Shown one piece after another: positions 47,067-60,544 of a stretch of DNA of 64,000 nucleotides (position 1 is the first letter of the stretch; every line of letters starts with the position of its first letter). Source of the stretch: Solea solea. Lineage: Eukaryota > Chordata > Actinopteri > Pleuronectiformes > Soleidae. The DNA is taken from positions 13,205,001-13,269,000 of the forward strand of contig NC_081150.1 in NCBI RefSeq assembly GCF_958295425.1, read 5' to 3'. The notes below the pieces were generated by a model. That model did no database searches. It saw nothing but the letters and a program-made list of their open reading frames with translations, and was not told where the DNA came from. Both the position numbers and the translations under genes were made by a program.

Positions 47067-49379
47067 ATAATACATCATTTGGAAGGATTATTTTCCAGTA
47101 TGAAATGGAAATATCAACTGGAACTTTAATAAATGTGAAAAAATAATAACATCAGAGGCACTTATTATGGGGGGGAAAGTCTCCTAACAAAAGTTAGAAA
47201 TGCTAATATCTATCAACCAATCACATGGCAGCAACTCAATGGCTTTAGGGTTGTGGACATAATCTGCTAAAGTTCAAACTGAGCATCAGAAACTGCTCAT
47301 GCACAACCATCTCTCCAGACTTTATAGAGAACGATCAGGAGGGGAAAAAAAAGCAAATTTCGAGTTGCAGTTCTTTGGGTGAAACTGCAGAATTGATGCC
47401 AGAGGTTGAAACTTGTATTGAGGAACTTTCCCCACTCGATACAACCCAAGTATGCAGAAACTATCTCTGAACAGAATAGCGCTCCTGCGTCTTTCTTGGA
47501 TGCCCTGTGTACCTAATAAAGTGGCCACTGAGTACATGATCTGCACTGTATTTCCATGAACTTCTTGTCCATTAGCACCGACACTGCCTTTAAAAGGTCA
47601 TCGCCGTCGCCTCAGCTTCTCCGCTCTCATCATCATCGCTCTGATTCTAAACCTTGTAATCACTGTCATCATTTTCTTCACCATCCTCATCGTCACCATC
47701 ACCACTGCCATTATCATATATATCCTACTTACCATCATTGTCCCCTTCTTCACCGTCTTGTCTAACCTCTAACCATCATCACCACTATCATCTTCATCAC
47801 CATGCAGGTCTATGTCAGTGACGTTTTCTTTGTTATATTGCATTTCTGTCAACTAGAAAAAAAAACCCCATGTTGATTTTCTTTATTTCTTTATTTGTCA
47901 GTAGCATTTGATTCTTCCATTTAAAGTGCTGGATTCAAACCCAGATCGGTCCCATTCACAGGCGCAGCATAGTCCTGCCTTGATCTGCGTCAATTGTCAT
48001 CCCGGGGCTCAGGGGCACTTCAGTGGCCAGTATAGTGGGCGAAGTCAGGGCTAATCCCTGGAGAAGGGGAGACTCACGGGAGAGGAGAAAAGCAACAATA
48101 ACCAAGTCAAGCGTATTAAATGAAAGCGAAAACTCTATTATCACTCACCTCAATTCCCAGCAAAGTTGTGAAAATCGGGGTTAGTTTGTGATTCGAGTCA
48201 GACGCAGAGGGAAGAATATGGGGGTCCCAGTGGGTTGGGAGACTCACACGACGAAAAGGGCAATATTCTGGAGAAAGGGGGAAGAAGAAAGCCGCTCTCC
48301 CATCCCGACATAACCATTAAATGCAGTCTGACTTTATGCTGTATGGAGCGGGAGGAACAAGAAAGGAGGCACAGTTCTCCGATGAAAGAATGAGGTTTTT
48401 GGCGGATTAGGGACGGACCGAAGGATGAAGAATAACTTCTGCATAACTTTACAGCTATTTTCTCTCCCCACGCCAAGAGCCAAATTTAAGGCTGAACTGG
48501 TTTGAGTTAACCTCTTTGTGATTACCCAGTCTGTGTCTGTCCCATGGAGGGAAAAGACTCATGGGCCTGTCACACACCATAGTCTCAGGTCCCAGGCTGC
48601 ACCAACACAAAACATTATAATGCTGCACTTATAGAACATTTTAACATGCTTGAGTATTTCAATTCTCTTAGATCCACCTCATTGTCTTAAGGAGAGAAAC
48701 ACAGTTTTTTTATGGTCTACAACTATTTATAGGGCTACAATCAGTCTACTACTTATTTTTCTAGCTTAAGATTTGACATGATTTTTACATGAAAGAGTAT
48801 TCAGTTTCCTGCATTTTCTACTTAAATGTTGGTCGATGATTAACGCTATGTTCAAGCACTGACGCATCAGTATATGTTGCAGTAAAAATTTAACACTGAA
48901 ATAACACATCATTATCATTTCATGCACCTTTTGAAACTTTAAGTACATTTTGTTCAAGAATATGTACTTTTATTTAAGTAAGCTTCCAAAATACAGAACT
49001 TTCTGGTCACGTTTATCTTTTTTTTTGTTTGTCTTGCTCAAAAAGTGAAGGATGGATTTGGATGAAATTTTCTGGAGATTATAGATTATAGATTATAATC
49101 AAAGGGAAGAAATAGCAGAATCTGGAATCACTGGTGTTTCATTGACACTATGTGAAAGTGAGCAGCCTGGTTTGTAATACACTGGTATAAAACATTTAAA
49201 CACCCTTATCTTCATAAAGCTTATGCACAACTTTGATTTGTTGTCTTCTAATGCCCAGATAACCAGTTTATACGGTAATTACATATCTTTTTTATTTTAT
49301 TATTCCACTTTCTTTTTTAAATGGCCATATGCTGTAGCCAGTGACATGCTCCAATTCAAGAGGAGATTCCTTTGACTGA
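47067..49379. other. non-coding stretch
   Basis: No gene. A CATCAC-rich low-complexity tract lies at 47621-47805. 48000-48480 is repeat-free and could be regulatory. The remainder is AT-rich without recognisable features. Confidence 0.45.
47621..47805. repeat. (CATCAC)-rich low-complexity tract
   Basis: Degenerate CAT/CAC/CATCATCAC units; the frames across it are not genes. Confidence 0.75.
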
Positions 49380-50060
49380 GCCTTGTCATTGCCATCTCTC
49401 CTGAAGGGCTCTCATCACCACCACCATTTAATTTATAGGCCCTAATTAGTGATTTTTCCATTTCAGTTTGGCCATGGTAATCTTGATGCTGCTGATTAGC
49501 CAGACAGAGGAAAGACGAAAGCTCTAAAACACATGTTCAGTGCACACTTCAGAGTGCTCTATAAAAATCCACACGTTTGAATAATGACGGTAATAATGAA
49601 ATGTGTGCTTTTTGCCTTCAGGAGATAAACCAACAAGCGATAAAAGCCAGAAACCACAAGGTTGTAGCCAAAATCATTCCCTCTCATAATCGCCCATTAG
49701 AAAAAAAATGATAAAAGAATGGGGAACATCTGAACAATTAAGTGAACTTTGGTCAGGCGATGAAGAGTTAATGAGCTGCCGGGTGTCATGTGAAGTGAGA
49801 GGAGCATTAACGGCCAGAGTCCACATTTAGCCTCTTTTAGCTCGGGCTGTGCGGCATGCAGGCGTCAGAATAGGCCGTTAATGCTGCTGAGCTCCCCCCC
49901 CTCATTTTCATTAGGCTCTGATGACTGCGTAATTGATGCGGCCTGCAAGTTATCAAGAGCCACTAATTTCACATTAACGACCATTGACTGTAGCTGCTTG
50001 ATTCGAGGGGGTTTTTGACAATATTCACAATCAGGATTGGAGCCCAGATCGTTTACCTTG
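49380..50060. promoter_or_regulatory. candidate conserved non-coding element cluster
   Basis: A long, repeat-free block with many homeodomain-type cores: CCCTAATTAGTG, CAATTAAGTGAAC, GAGTTAATGAGC, GCATTAACGG, GCCGTTAATGCTGC, GCGTAATTGATGCGG and CACTAATTTCACATTAACG. This is the densest such cluster in the intergenic region and lies between NR2E1 (16.3 kb upstream of it) and OSTM1. Enhancer identity is inferred. Confidence 0.42.
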
Positions 50061-51269
50061 ACTGTGTGATTATCTGGTCTGAGCTACACACACTCCCACG
50101 CACACACACACACACACACACAGATAGTTGGATTTAAAAATATTCATTAGACATTTTTTCCATGCTCATAATAATACAATGAACAAACATTGCCGTTTGG
50201 TCCTGTACTGCTGTTGCTCTTAGATTTTAAATGTATATATTATTAAGATATTGTTAAAACACACACAAAAAAAATCATTTTAATCATTTAATCATTTTGC
50301 TGCACGGATACATGATCATTATTTATTATGTTGGCCTTTGGTGAAGCCTCTCTTTCAAACATATCAAATCACATTTGTATACGTTATCTCAAAGCACTAA
50401 TATTAGTAAAATAGTGAGGCAGAGACCATTTATAGAGAGAATAGAAACCAGACACACAATGCACAAGCTCTTGTCGTCAGCAGAAAGAAAAAACTCCCCT
50501 TAAGCAGGAAATAATATCTGGTAGAACCATATCCTATAACCAAACGCATTGTTCCCTCACAGTGGCGTGCGCAGACATTTGGAAGGACAGGGGTGGAAAT
50601 TAAAAGGGCACTTACTGCGCACCGGTGGGGCAGACGCCGCTAGTGTATAATTTCCCACATTCTCATGCACCTGTGTAGTCTTATACTGGGACATGACATA
50701 TTTACAGCACATTTTCTATAAACGGCACCCATAGGAAGCAAAGTTGTAAGGGCATCTTATAGGACACTGCATCACTTTTCTGATTTATATTTCCTTTATA
50801 CTTCCTGTTTTACCATTCTAGAGGGCCACCACTGTTCCCTCAGCTCATGTGATGCCACCCATGGATGTCATGTTTCACACCAGGACTTAAAGTAACAGAA
50901 CGACATCCTCCATCCATCTATTTTCTACCACTTTATCCTCCACATGAGGGTCACGGGGGGAGATTTTAACGATTTAACCAGATTACGATGAGGCTGATGA
51001 TGATTATGATGATACTTCCTTTTTGATGTGCCCCAGTAAGAGTGGCACATGTAGAAGTAGAGTAAAGTCAAGACAAAGCTTTACAAATGACAAAGTATTG
51101 ATAAACACATACAATCTAAAACTTGTAACCAAATGTTGTTATTATTATTATAGCCTTTGTGAACTGTGTTTTTCTTTATGTAAGATAAAATATACAGCAA
51201 GCACAAACTCTTATTTTGCTGCCTGGGCTTAAATCAGATCCTCTGCTTGGTTCTGGCCACTGAGCCTGG
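50061..51269. other. OSTM1 upstream spacer
   Basis: (CA)n at 50098-50120, a CAGTGGCGTGCGCAGAC motif at 50561 resembling the end of a common fish hAT-type element, and a partial retroposon core TTTATCCTCCACATGAGGGT at 50911-50960. No gene is supported. Confidence 0.45.
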
Positions 51270-51279
51270 AGTTATGAGA

Positions 51280-51289
51280 TCTCGCGAGA
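51280..51289. promoter_or_regulatory. TCTCGCGAGA promoter element (OSTM1)
   Basis: A perfect palindrome 77 bp upstream of the OSTM1 start codon. The motif is a known core-promoter element of CpG-type vertebrate promoters (bound by BANP; also reported for ZBTB33). Confidence 0.6.
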
Positions 51290-51299
51290 TTTCACGCTG

Positions 51300-51307
51300 T
51301 CACATGA
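51300..51307. promoter_or_regulatory. M-box / CLEAR-like E-box TCACATGA (OSTM1)
   Basis: TCACATGA, preceded by G, 59 bp upstream of the OSTM1 start codon. It fits the MITF/TFE binding consensus TCAYRTGA. MITF regulation of Ostm1 is known in mammalian osteoclasts, so a conserved site is expected. Confidence 0.55.
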
Positions 51308-51365
51308 TCACGTTGAGACACAACCAGGAAATAGTTGTTTGTTTGGGGTGTGAGAGGAGCAGCTG

Positions 51366-54300
51366 ATGCTCTCTCTGTCTCTTTCCTGTTTTCCCACAAT
51401 GTTTCTGTCCACTCACTGTCCGTTTTTCGTTTTACTAGTAACACATTTTTACCCTCGCGTGTCCGGTAACACGGTGGACCTCGGCGCTGCAGACTTAGCG
51501 GACAAAGCGAGACAATTCCCCGCCGTTTTCGAGCCTGCACCTGGTGGTTCTTCGTCCTCCCTCAGTCTGCTGCTGTCTTCGTTCCCTGGAGACCTGGAGA
51601 TCAGCGAGTACTGCAGAGACCAGCTCCTGATCTTCGGACAGCGGTATGAGGCCTATGTGAAGTGCCTGGTTCCTGCGGCTCGACCCGTCAAAGTGTGTGA
51701 GAACTGCTTCTCCAGCTATGTCAACCTCAATGAAACCTACACTAACATCACAGACCAGGTACGTTATAAACACATTGTCACATGAGTCACGAGTGTGGAG
51801 ATATGACTGACTGGCAGATGACTTCAGACCTGACAAACAAAGAGGAAACACAGCTCTGTCTGTTCCTTATCTGACTTCTAGTCAGTGGCACAGTTTAGAT
51901 GGACTATTAGTTTAGTTTTATTTATTTTGTACTATTTAGAAATACTCAAAAACTGAGTGCAGGGAGAGGCAAAAAACACAGGCCCATTTGAAGCCTCCAC
52001 CTAAACAAAATTCACAATACTCAGGATTAGTTACACATATCAGGTAGTTCAAGGGCCTGTCTTCAGATTTGTATACGTTTTTATTTTGTGTTTAAAAACC
52101 AGGACATATTAATGATCTGTCCACACTTTGTCAGTAATTGTGTTTACATTGATTGCCACATTCTGTTATAAACCTGATGGAGAGAATAGTCTTGAGTGAG
52201 ACATGGCCATGTATCAACATTTTCTGAGGTTTTTAACCTGAATAAGCTCATACACAGAATAAGCAATAATCAAGCAGTATTCTAGTAAACAAAGTCAGGG
52301 ATTTTTTTTTAGGTCATGTGACCTTTGTGGCATTTTCTAAAAGCTTCCCTTGTTGGAAATACAGTTCTGCTAAAAGCGTGCTGCCTCTTTTTCTGTTTCA
52401 CTTTCATGACTGACTTTTTGATGATTGTGTTAACACAAAACTTAGTGGTATCTGTTCCCTGCTCAATCTGTACAATGTCCGACAGCACAACCTGTAGCCG
52501 AACAACTCAATTCAATGCAACAGGCCAAATCTTTGTGTATAATGATTGCAGATTTCAGTTCATGAAATAAAAAATGATTGTCCATTACTACTTTTTACAC
52601 CTTTTAGTCAACAAAATGACTTATGCATAATATATATATACAAGCAGCTAAACTTCAAATGTAGAATGTAATTCACTTCATGTTAAGCCTTGGTTGTATG
52701 TTGTCACTCTGCAGGTGGGTCCTGGGAATGTGAGCTGCAGAGACAGTCTTCTGCGCAGTGATCGGTTGATGGTAGTATTCGTGTTGTTCAACAACCTTAA
52801 AGACCTGTGGGAAAAATCCGGCTGTAGTCGTAAGTCTACTCTCTTTTTTCCAACTATGTACTTTTTTGATATTTTGGACTTTAGCAGTGTCGTAAAAAGG
52901 ATCTGACCCTTTGAGCTTTTGACTCGCACACATATAATGTGTATACATTTAACCACAGGGGTCAGCGTGCAGGGTCAGTGAAGGTCTAATTAGTGGGCAC
53001 TTCTGATACTGGACACCCTGACTGTAAGAGAGATAAAACATGAGATTTGGGCTGATATCACTAAACCAAGATAAATTAAACTTTGCTCAAAGTACCAACG
53101 CAAAATCATCTCCACGCCCAGTCATGAATCACATTTATCAATTACTAGGTCTAACAGAGTAATGTCTTTATTTTTCCGTTTGCACAGACTGCATCACTAA
53201 AGGATTTCAAGGCCTGACCAATGACACGCTTGCCTTCATGACGATGCTCAACCAAACTCAAACCTGCTTCGATACATATCGACAGGTACTTCCTACGTTA
53301 GGCAACGATTGTCAGTCCGTGTTTCATAATTTCATCTTTGGAAATTCACCCTAGTGGCTGCTGTCCTTCACTTGTCTTCACAGGGCAATCATACTGAGCT
53401 ATGCCAAAAGTGTAAGAACACGTATAAAGACCTGAATGAGCTGTACAGGACATTGGAGATGGATCTAAACATGTGTATTGACGTAGAGGATGCGGTATGT
53501 AGCACCTTCTTCTTTCTTAAGATGAGAAAAGAGGAATCAGTGGTTCCTCTCTTACTCATTTATTTTTCACATGAGGGTGTGGGTGTGGGGCCAAAGAGGC
53601 CTTCGCTCTCACACTCACGCCTATTGTCAATTTAGAGTGTCCAGTTAACCTCATCTGCATGTTTCTGGACCATTGGAGGAAGCCTGTGTACCCAGAGAGA
53701 ACCCAGGCACGCACAGGGAAAAGATTCATACTCCACATGGTTTGTGTAGAGGCAATAAGTGTGATTTTCGTAATACCATTCCTACAGTGAGAAGTTATGT
53801 TGCTTAAGTACCTACTTTAAAAAAAAAAAAAAAAAGGGGGAATTGTGATAAGAAAAAAATGACATGTTGTGAAAAAGGATTAAAGATTGTCCTCCTTTGG
53901 TTAAAAAATGTCAGAAAGTACAAGAATCATGAAGAAGGATGTGAAACATTAATTAGAGCTGCGCGTTATAAACTTCCCAAATCACAAACCCCTGGATACT
54001 ATAAAAGTGTCAGAACAAAGACCTAATGCTGCTGAAGGAACAATAACACTGTCCTTAATTGCCGTCATCGGACAGGAATTTTATCTTGCATTTGCTCCTT
54101 TGCCTCGTTTCAGATGAATATTACGCGCAGAATATGGAGTAAGACTTTCAATTGTTCCCTGCCCCGTGAGGAGACGGTGCCTGTCATCGCTGTGTCCAGC
54201 TTCATGCTCTTTCTTCCCATCATCTTCTACTTGAGCAGCTTCCTTCACTCGGAACAAAAGAAACGCAAGCTCATACACCGTGAGTAACCAGCTTAATTCA

Positions 54301-55362
54301 CCCATTGTCACACACGGGGGAGATTTTTTGACAGGGATTTGAAGAGTTTTAGGTTTTTTTGGGGGGGTTGGGGTGACTGACTGTGACGTTGGAGTTTGGC
54401 TCGAGGGGGGAAACAACAGCACTGCATCATTTAACAAGATTGCACTTTAAATGTCTGTGTCGCTTGATGTGGTGGGCTTGAACTTGAAGGTTCTTTCCTG
54501 GAACTTTATAGGCAGAGGGCTTGAGTGTACAACAAATGGTGATGGTCAAGTAGAATTTGATACAAGATTACAAGAACCACTTGTACGAACACGTTTTTCA
54601 AAATGATTTTTGAAGTGATTTGAATTTTTTCTTTCATGTTTTTATAATTAAAATTTCCTCTGTAGAATGAACAAGGACACATACAGATGTACTCCTTTCT
54701 CCAGAACACTTAATAAACAATCCCAGAGTTATTTATAAAGAGTGAAGCAATTAAAACAAACATGACTTTTAATAATTTTTTTGTTCACCATGGCTTGTCC
54801 ATTTTTATTTAACAAATACTAGTTTAAAGCAACAGTATGTAACGTTTTAAATGAGAATAACTCCTTCACTAACTTTTCTTGTGATTTTGGTGGGCAGGTA
54901 GGAACACTGCATGGGGCATGTTTCTTTTTTATGACAGTCAGCATGTTCAGTGTTGATGATAAACTGAGCCTCCTTAAAAAGACTTAAAAAGTCGGTAAAA
55001 ATCTGCGACATTGACAATGTGTTTTAGTTTGTCTTTATTTTATTGCTTTATTTGATTGAGGGACAGTGCAATGTAATGAACAATGGTAGCACGGAGTAGA
55101 ACCTGCCTTATTATATTAACAGGCAAGTCATTAGGCAGGTAACAAAAAACCAATGATAAAATACACACAAATAAATGATACAGAAATAAAAAAAAGAAAA
55201 AAAACATTTTCTTAAAAGTCATCTAAAAGTACACTATATAAGTATTTTTTTCCCTAATTCCTGTGGGAGATGTGTTTACTCGTATGTCATTTCTCTATTT
55301 GTGCAGCAAAGCGAGCAAAGTCGTACAACAGCTTGATGAACATTCAGGACAAACAGAACTGA
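51366..55362 (+). CDS. ostm1: osteopetrosis-associated transmembrane protein 1
   Basis: OSTM1 is the type I membrane beta-subunit of the lysosomal chloride/proton exchanger CLC-7. Its loss causes osteopetrosis in mammals. Six coding exons: 51366-51758, 52715-52829, 53188-53285, 53384-53494, 54114-54279 and 55307-55362, in phase, about 312 residues (human 334). A hydrophobic signal peptide follows the first ATG. A second in-frame Met 11 codons on ([14 protein letters not shown]) would also give a signal peptide, so the start is uncertain. The luminal part is Cys-rich with N-glycosylation sequons NET, NIT, NVS, NDT, NQT, NHT, NIT and NCS. A single membrane helix lies at about 261-284 ([19 protein letters not shown]), followed by the basic tail [13 protein letters not shown]. 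The best-conserved parts are CIDVEDAMNITR and the membrane segment. The gene is head to head with NR2E1. Confidence 0.97.
51759..52714. other. OSTM1 intron 1
   Basis: A 956-bp intron with no recognisable repeat or exon. The acceptor is CTCTGCAG. Confidence 0.6.
52830..53187. other. OSTM1 intron 2
   Basis: A 358-bp intron; nothing further seen. Confidence 0.6.
53565..53745. repeat. retroposon fragment in OSTM1 intron 4
   Basis: CACATGAGGGTGTGGGTG, TAGAGTGTCCAGTTAACCTC, GGAGGAAGCCTGTGTACCC and AGGCACGCACAGGGAAAAG match, in order, the downstream part of the fish family also seen at 21015. It is diverged. Confidence 0.6.
54280..55306. other. OSTM1 intron 5
   Basis: A 1-kb AT-rich intron. TTTAAAGCAACAGTATGTAACG at 54831 resembles the end of a short fish repeat. 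No exon. Confidence 0.55.
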
Positions 55363-56365
55363 GCAGAAGGCGATCACTGATACGGAGGCCTGGAGTTACG
55401 ACCTGGAAGTAAATTTGACCTCTCGTAAAGGTTTGACACACCTCCACTGAATGTTTACGACCCCCTCTGTCCGCAGCAGCTTCACCAGCTGTTTTCTGCG
55501 GGCTGTGGTACCGAGTAGTATTGAAAGGTCTGGTATGAAGGAGCACAGGACATGAAACCAAAAGTGAAATGCACTGGATATTTTATTGCACAAAGACAGA
55601 CTTGGTGGCACACTGAAGAATGAATTTCATGTTACGTCAAGCTTCTTCTTCAAATGCAGTAAGTGGTGTTAGAAAAATGAAAACATCCATACATGTAGAC
55701 GTTGGCTGTAGCATTTATCAGTGAAGCAAGTTTTGCAATTTAACATCAATCTCTTATGACAGTTTGTCTTAATATAATGCATTTCTTATAATAATCACCG
55801 TTACTGGCAGAATTAGATTAGATTAGACCTTTATTTTGAGTTTCTATTAAACTCGCCCTGTCCGACTTCTCTTCAGTCTGTCACAAGAATGAGCAGCAAG
55901 TGAGTAATAGTGTGTGTGTGTGTGTGTGTGTCTCTGTTTATGGGTTAGGGTGAGAAATGGGTTTTCTGTCTCTAATACATATCCTGAAGAGAGCAGCAAA
56001 AAGGAAGCACTTGATGTCCATTAGTGGTGACATGTATCTGCTGTAAGAAGAGGGGTGCACATCAACAGGGCAGGGGTGATAAATAAAGACCCACATAATG
56101 TAAGAGCACTCTGAAGTGCCACTCTGTGATGCTTCCTGTTTTTACCCCCCCCCCCCCCCCCCCATGGTTTCATAAAGCTCTGAATGTGTTCTGTTGTCGT
56201 CCTTTTCTAATGATGTTTAACTTAATTTGTTAAGTATTTTTGACTGCTTTCTGTGAGATGTACTGAGATGTGTAATGTGTAGCTGTTAAAAATGCATTTG
56301 CAGTAAAGTAATGCAAACCCTAATCGCCTAGTGTTGAACCCAAATAAATACATTTGTGTAATGAA
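55363..56365 (+). other. ostm1: OSTM1 3' untranslated region and poly(A) signals
   Basis: AATAAA hexamers at 56082-56087 and 56343-56348 give two possible ends. A (TG)n run (55911-55930) and a poly-C run (56144-56163) lie inside. Confidence 0.5.
56144..56163. repeat. poly-C run
   Basis: About 20 C in a row, a likely assembly weak point. Confidence 0.9.
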
Positions 56366-59300
56366 AATAACACACACGCACATTTTAACGTGGTAGTCTA
56401 TTTGTTTAACTTTGGAATAGTAGTCTGGTGTTGTTATTTAGCCTGTCGGAGGTTATTCCATGCTTTAATTACTGTTGTTCCCCGTTTAATGCGTGTCAGG
56501 AAACCACGGTGGCCTCCGTATACCAGAAGGTATTCATTTTTTTTTTGTTTGCATTTTAAAAAGCACACTCCGGCTTGTTTGGACAGAAATGTGAAGCTCA
56601 AGATGGCGGCGCCGGGAAAGCAAGGCTCAGCCAATTTCTTCCATCAAACCCCCCCCTGAATGTTACACACAGGACCTTTTTAAAAAGCCTCCCTTGTCAC
56701 TTCAAACCTATGCCAGGCCTGTTTCATCCTAGTAAGCCACTGTCATGAGCAGCAGTTGTGCTGGCACTATAATGAGCCCATGTTGCACAGTGGTTAAAGC
56801 TGCTCACACAGGCACGGACCTTGTTCTCAGGTTATGTGGCCTTGTGCTTCTTGCAACAAGGCTTTTCCTCCATCATTAGCAGCTAATCTAAATATGGGAT
56901 AAAGATACTTGGCTGAATAATCGCAGCAACACATCCGTTAAACTCCTTTGGCTTTTTGGTCTTATGGAGCGCAGCCACCTCTGGCCATCAGCAGGTCTAA
57001 GAGCATTACAGATATGCCCAGTCATATGATCCTGTTGCAGGCAGTGGAGAGGCTGAAACCGCAGGCTCCCTCCGCACGGTGAAGCGGAGTTTATTGGGCC
57101 GTGTGTGCGGTGTGGCACGGATCTCGGGAATGACAGCTCTGATTCTTTGTTAAGCCTCGTTGCTTTTCCGAGGCCCACTGCGTCCTAAAGTGGGGCTGAA
57201 AGTCAAGAAAACGGCACGGCACAGTGGACCGGAGGCTGCCACGTGACGGAGAGGGGCCGAGGGAAAAGCTGCAGGCTGCTTAAGCTGGATTCAGATGTGT
57301 TTAAATCTTTAACTGAGCCTGTAGCTCAAGCAGTAATGCCACAAGTATTTAACAATATGCCGTTACATCTCTCAAAACATAGGCGATGGTTATCAAATTG
57401 TAAGAGCTACTTCTTTACATTGCAAAATGATGAGAGGGAATTTACTGAAACTGTGGACAATACATGCATACGAGTATGTGAAGGGTTTGTATTTAAGTGT
57501 CCTGGCACCAGGATGAAGTGACTGTGGGGGCTTTTAAAATAGTAAGGGAGCGACTGAAAATAAATTGATTTAACCACAAAATAGCTCTGGAAAGGATGCT
57601 AAACATTTGACTAATTAATTAAAAGTTAAATATACATTAATAGGAGTATATATTATACAAAATATTTGTGATTGACTTTCACTTAAGTCAGCAGAGGGAG
57701 ACAGATAGAAACAGCTGTTTACAACTCCCATCTCTTCTCAGTCCTATAGTCACATGTATCTCATCCAATAATTTGTTATTATGAAGAAAATTGTATTTAA
57801 TTATTTGTGACGTGTATATCTGGGGGATCTTTACACAGGCTGCTGCGGGATGATTTGATCTATAACAGTGTATCTCATTGTAAAAAGCTGTTGGTTAAAC
57901 ATGAATATAGCAGCTTTCAAAGACGGCAGCTGTAGAGAAGGTGTGCGCCATGAACTGCCCCTCATTCCTCCATTTCCATCTCTTAAGGTGGTTCGTATCC
58001 ATGACTTGAAATATTGCAGATACTTTCATTCACATCCGCACAGGACCTGTGATTGTGATTGAATGCATCTCTCCACTCATTCATACGTCGTTGGATTAAC
58101 ATTTCTGAAGCACTGAAGTCTCTGCGAGTTGTGGAAGAGAGCACACTAAGACTTTTGTCTCTAACCTGGAGTTGTTGACCCTGCAAGGGGGGTGTGGGGA
58201 GAAAGAACCGTACTATTGTGATATTTGAGTGTTGAGCAGGTTGATTGTACCGATCTTTGGTTGCTATTACTTCTCGTCTCTGTGCGACGGCGGACGAGTG
58301 GAATGTTTTTGTTTAAATTCGTGTCAAGTGTTCACACATGAGGCGACAGAAACTCTGCTGTGCTACGTCGTTACAGTCACTTTATAATACGCTGCGGTGA
58401 CGGAGGCGGATGTACCGTCTCACTGCACTGACCAGAAAAATACAGTCCACCAGAAATTGTGGACACTTTTACAGTAAATGTCACAAGGTACATGGAAGAA
58501 ATTGATGTGATTTTGCAAACTAACCTGATCTTGACTACTTGCTCCACTTCTTTGCTGGATTAAAGTATAAAGACCACGATATTCAATCACAAAATGCCTT
58601 TTTTTTTATTCCAACTAACAGTATGGGGATTAACTGACTACGTCTGGCTGTGTAGCTGCTTTCATCCTAAAACAAAAACCCTTTGAGATTGAAGAGCAGT
58701 TAAATGAAATTGTGGTTAAATTGAATATTGACAGTGAATTAGATGTTTTTGTGCGCTCATTAATTCCTTTGTCTTGAGCTCCAAGTCGTAATAATGTGTG
58801 AACATGTAAGTTGACTAATTTAAAGCTCAGGAGGGGAATAAGGCAGGAATGTGGGAGCATGACGCCTGAAGCCGAACTGAGGATTGTTGATGTTTGAGAG
58901 GCTAAAACATGACAAGAACTGTTCCCTCTATAAGAGACAGGCAAGTGGCCTCCACTACACAGACCTTGAGAACCATTTTATTTACTACTATTCAGGCTAC
59001 ATATGAACAGGGGTTTGGCATAATAACCGTTGTCTCCGTTGCTAAAAATTGTGCAGCCGTGGACCAAGAGGTAAAAGGAGTTACGATGAAAAGAGAAATA
59101 AAGGGATAAACTACCTGTTTGCTGTGGAAGATGGCAAAAACACACTCATCTTTGCAAAAGTTACCTTCAATTTAGTACCTTACATGATTAATGGAGACAG
59201 AATCTGGCCTTCTGTTTTCATTCACTGAAACTAATTCCTGTTCAATGACTGTGATGAGGTAATGGATGTCTCCTGCCTGAATACCTTTGGGTTTTCTGCC

Positions 59301-59430
59301 GTCCTCTACCCCACGCTGACCCCGCGCTCTTCTGTGAGAGTGAGTATGTGCATCCCATTTGCAAAGCAGCTAATATCTCTCTCATATGGCAATATTAAGG
59401 AACTGCTAGTTAGGACTTTGGTTGTTACGC

Positions 59431-59453
59431 AAACCCCCCCCCCCCCCCCCCCC
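59431..59453. repeat. poly-C run
   Basis: More than 20 C in a row, followed by ACACCCCACCTCC. Confidence 0.9.
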
Positions 59454-59619
59454 CCACACCCCACCTCCAACACCACCACCAACACTCTAAGCTGTCACTT
59501 AGTTAACTGGCTGAAGGTCAGGCTTAGATTATGCACCTCTCAACCCCTGAGTAATGAATGTGATGCTTTGTTAAACAAGGAGTAAACATATGCCCCTGGG
59601 GTTTGGAATTAGCAGACGC

Positions 59620-59662
59620 ACACACAGACGCACACACACACACACACACACCCACACACACA
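59620..59662. repeat. (CA)n microsatellite
   Basis: CA array with GA and CC interruptions. Confidence 0.9.
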
Positions 59663-60544
59663 CCCTCCTGCACAGAACATATGCAGAGTGAATGGGGCTT
59701 ATTATACACCTGTGAGTGGGGTCAAAGTCTGTCAATCCCGAGCTTATGGTATTATGATAGATTATAGAATCACTCTCTAATGGCAGTCATTCAGTTTATA
59801 ATCTCAGTGGCTTGATGCAAAAGCACTCCGCGTTCCAGCCGAGGGTCTGCTGAAAATGAGGCCTTCTCCTCATTCACCCTGCCTCTTACCCCCCCTTTTC
59901 CTCACAAAGGTCTTATGACAAGTCAGCTGTTGGTGACATCACAGATGCCGGATCATATGTCAGAAACCTTTGCAAGTCTGACTTAACATCCCTCGCAGCT
60001 CAACAGCAGCAACTGAGGCCACTTGAGGCCAAAAGAGCGGTGAGGTGCCCACCCCCCGGAGGGGGGTGAGCGCCAGTGTTTGAGCTGCCAACCGGCCGGA
60101 ATAGTGGGGGGCACTCTTTAGGGCAGGAACATCTGACCCTTGTGTATGGGTTTGTTTATGTGGGCAAACAGAGTGCCCATCTTGCCATCAGCTTGAGAAG
60201 ACATTTATCATTTGTGCAGGGAGTGCGTGTGAATTACAGAGTCCTGAATCTGTGCACGTGAGATTTCTGGTTTCATACATTTCAGTGATGTCAGTGGAGC
60301 CAGAGTAGGATTTTTATAACAAGGCAGTAGTGCCACCTAAAGTCAGCATCTGAAAATGATATTAAAGACACACAGTTACGGCTCTATGGGGAAGAGTGAT
60401 TGTGATTATTAAAAGTAAAAAAAAAATAGACAGATATTGCATTCAGTATTTCCTAAATGGCTTTTCTTTTTCTTTTTTTTTTAAACACAAAAATGTCCTT
60501 ACCAGACATTAAACCACCTATAAAAACACCATTACAATGATCTG

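Noticed and set aside
47556..47805. His-rich protein
   Set aside because: Low-complexity CATCAC tract with no splice or family support.
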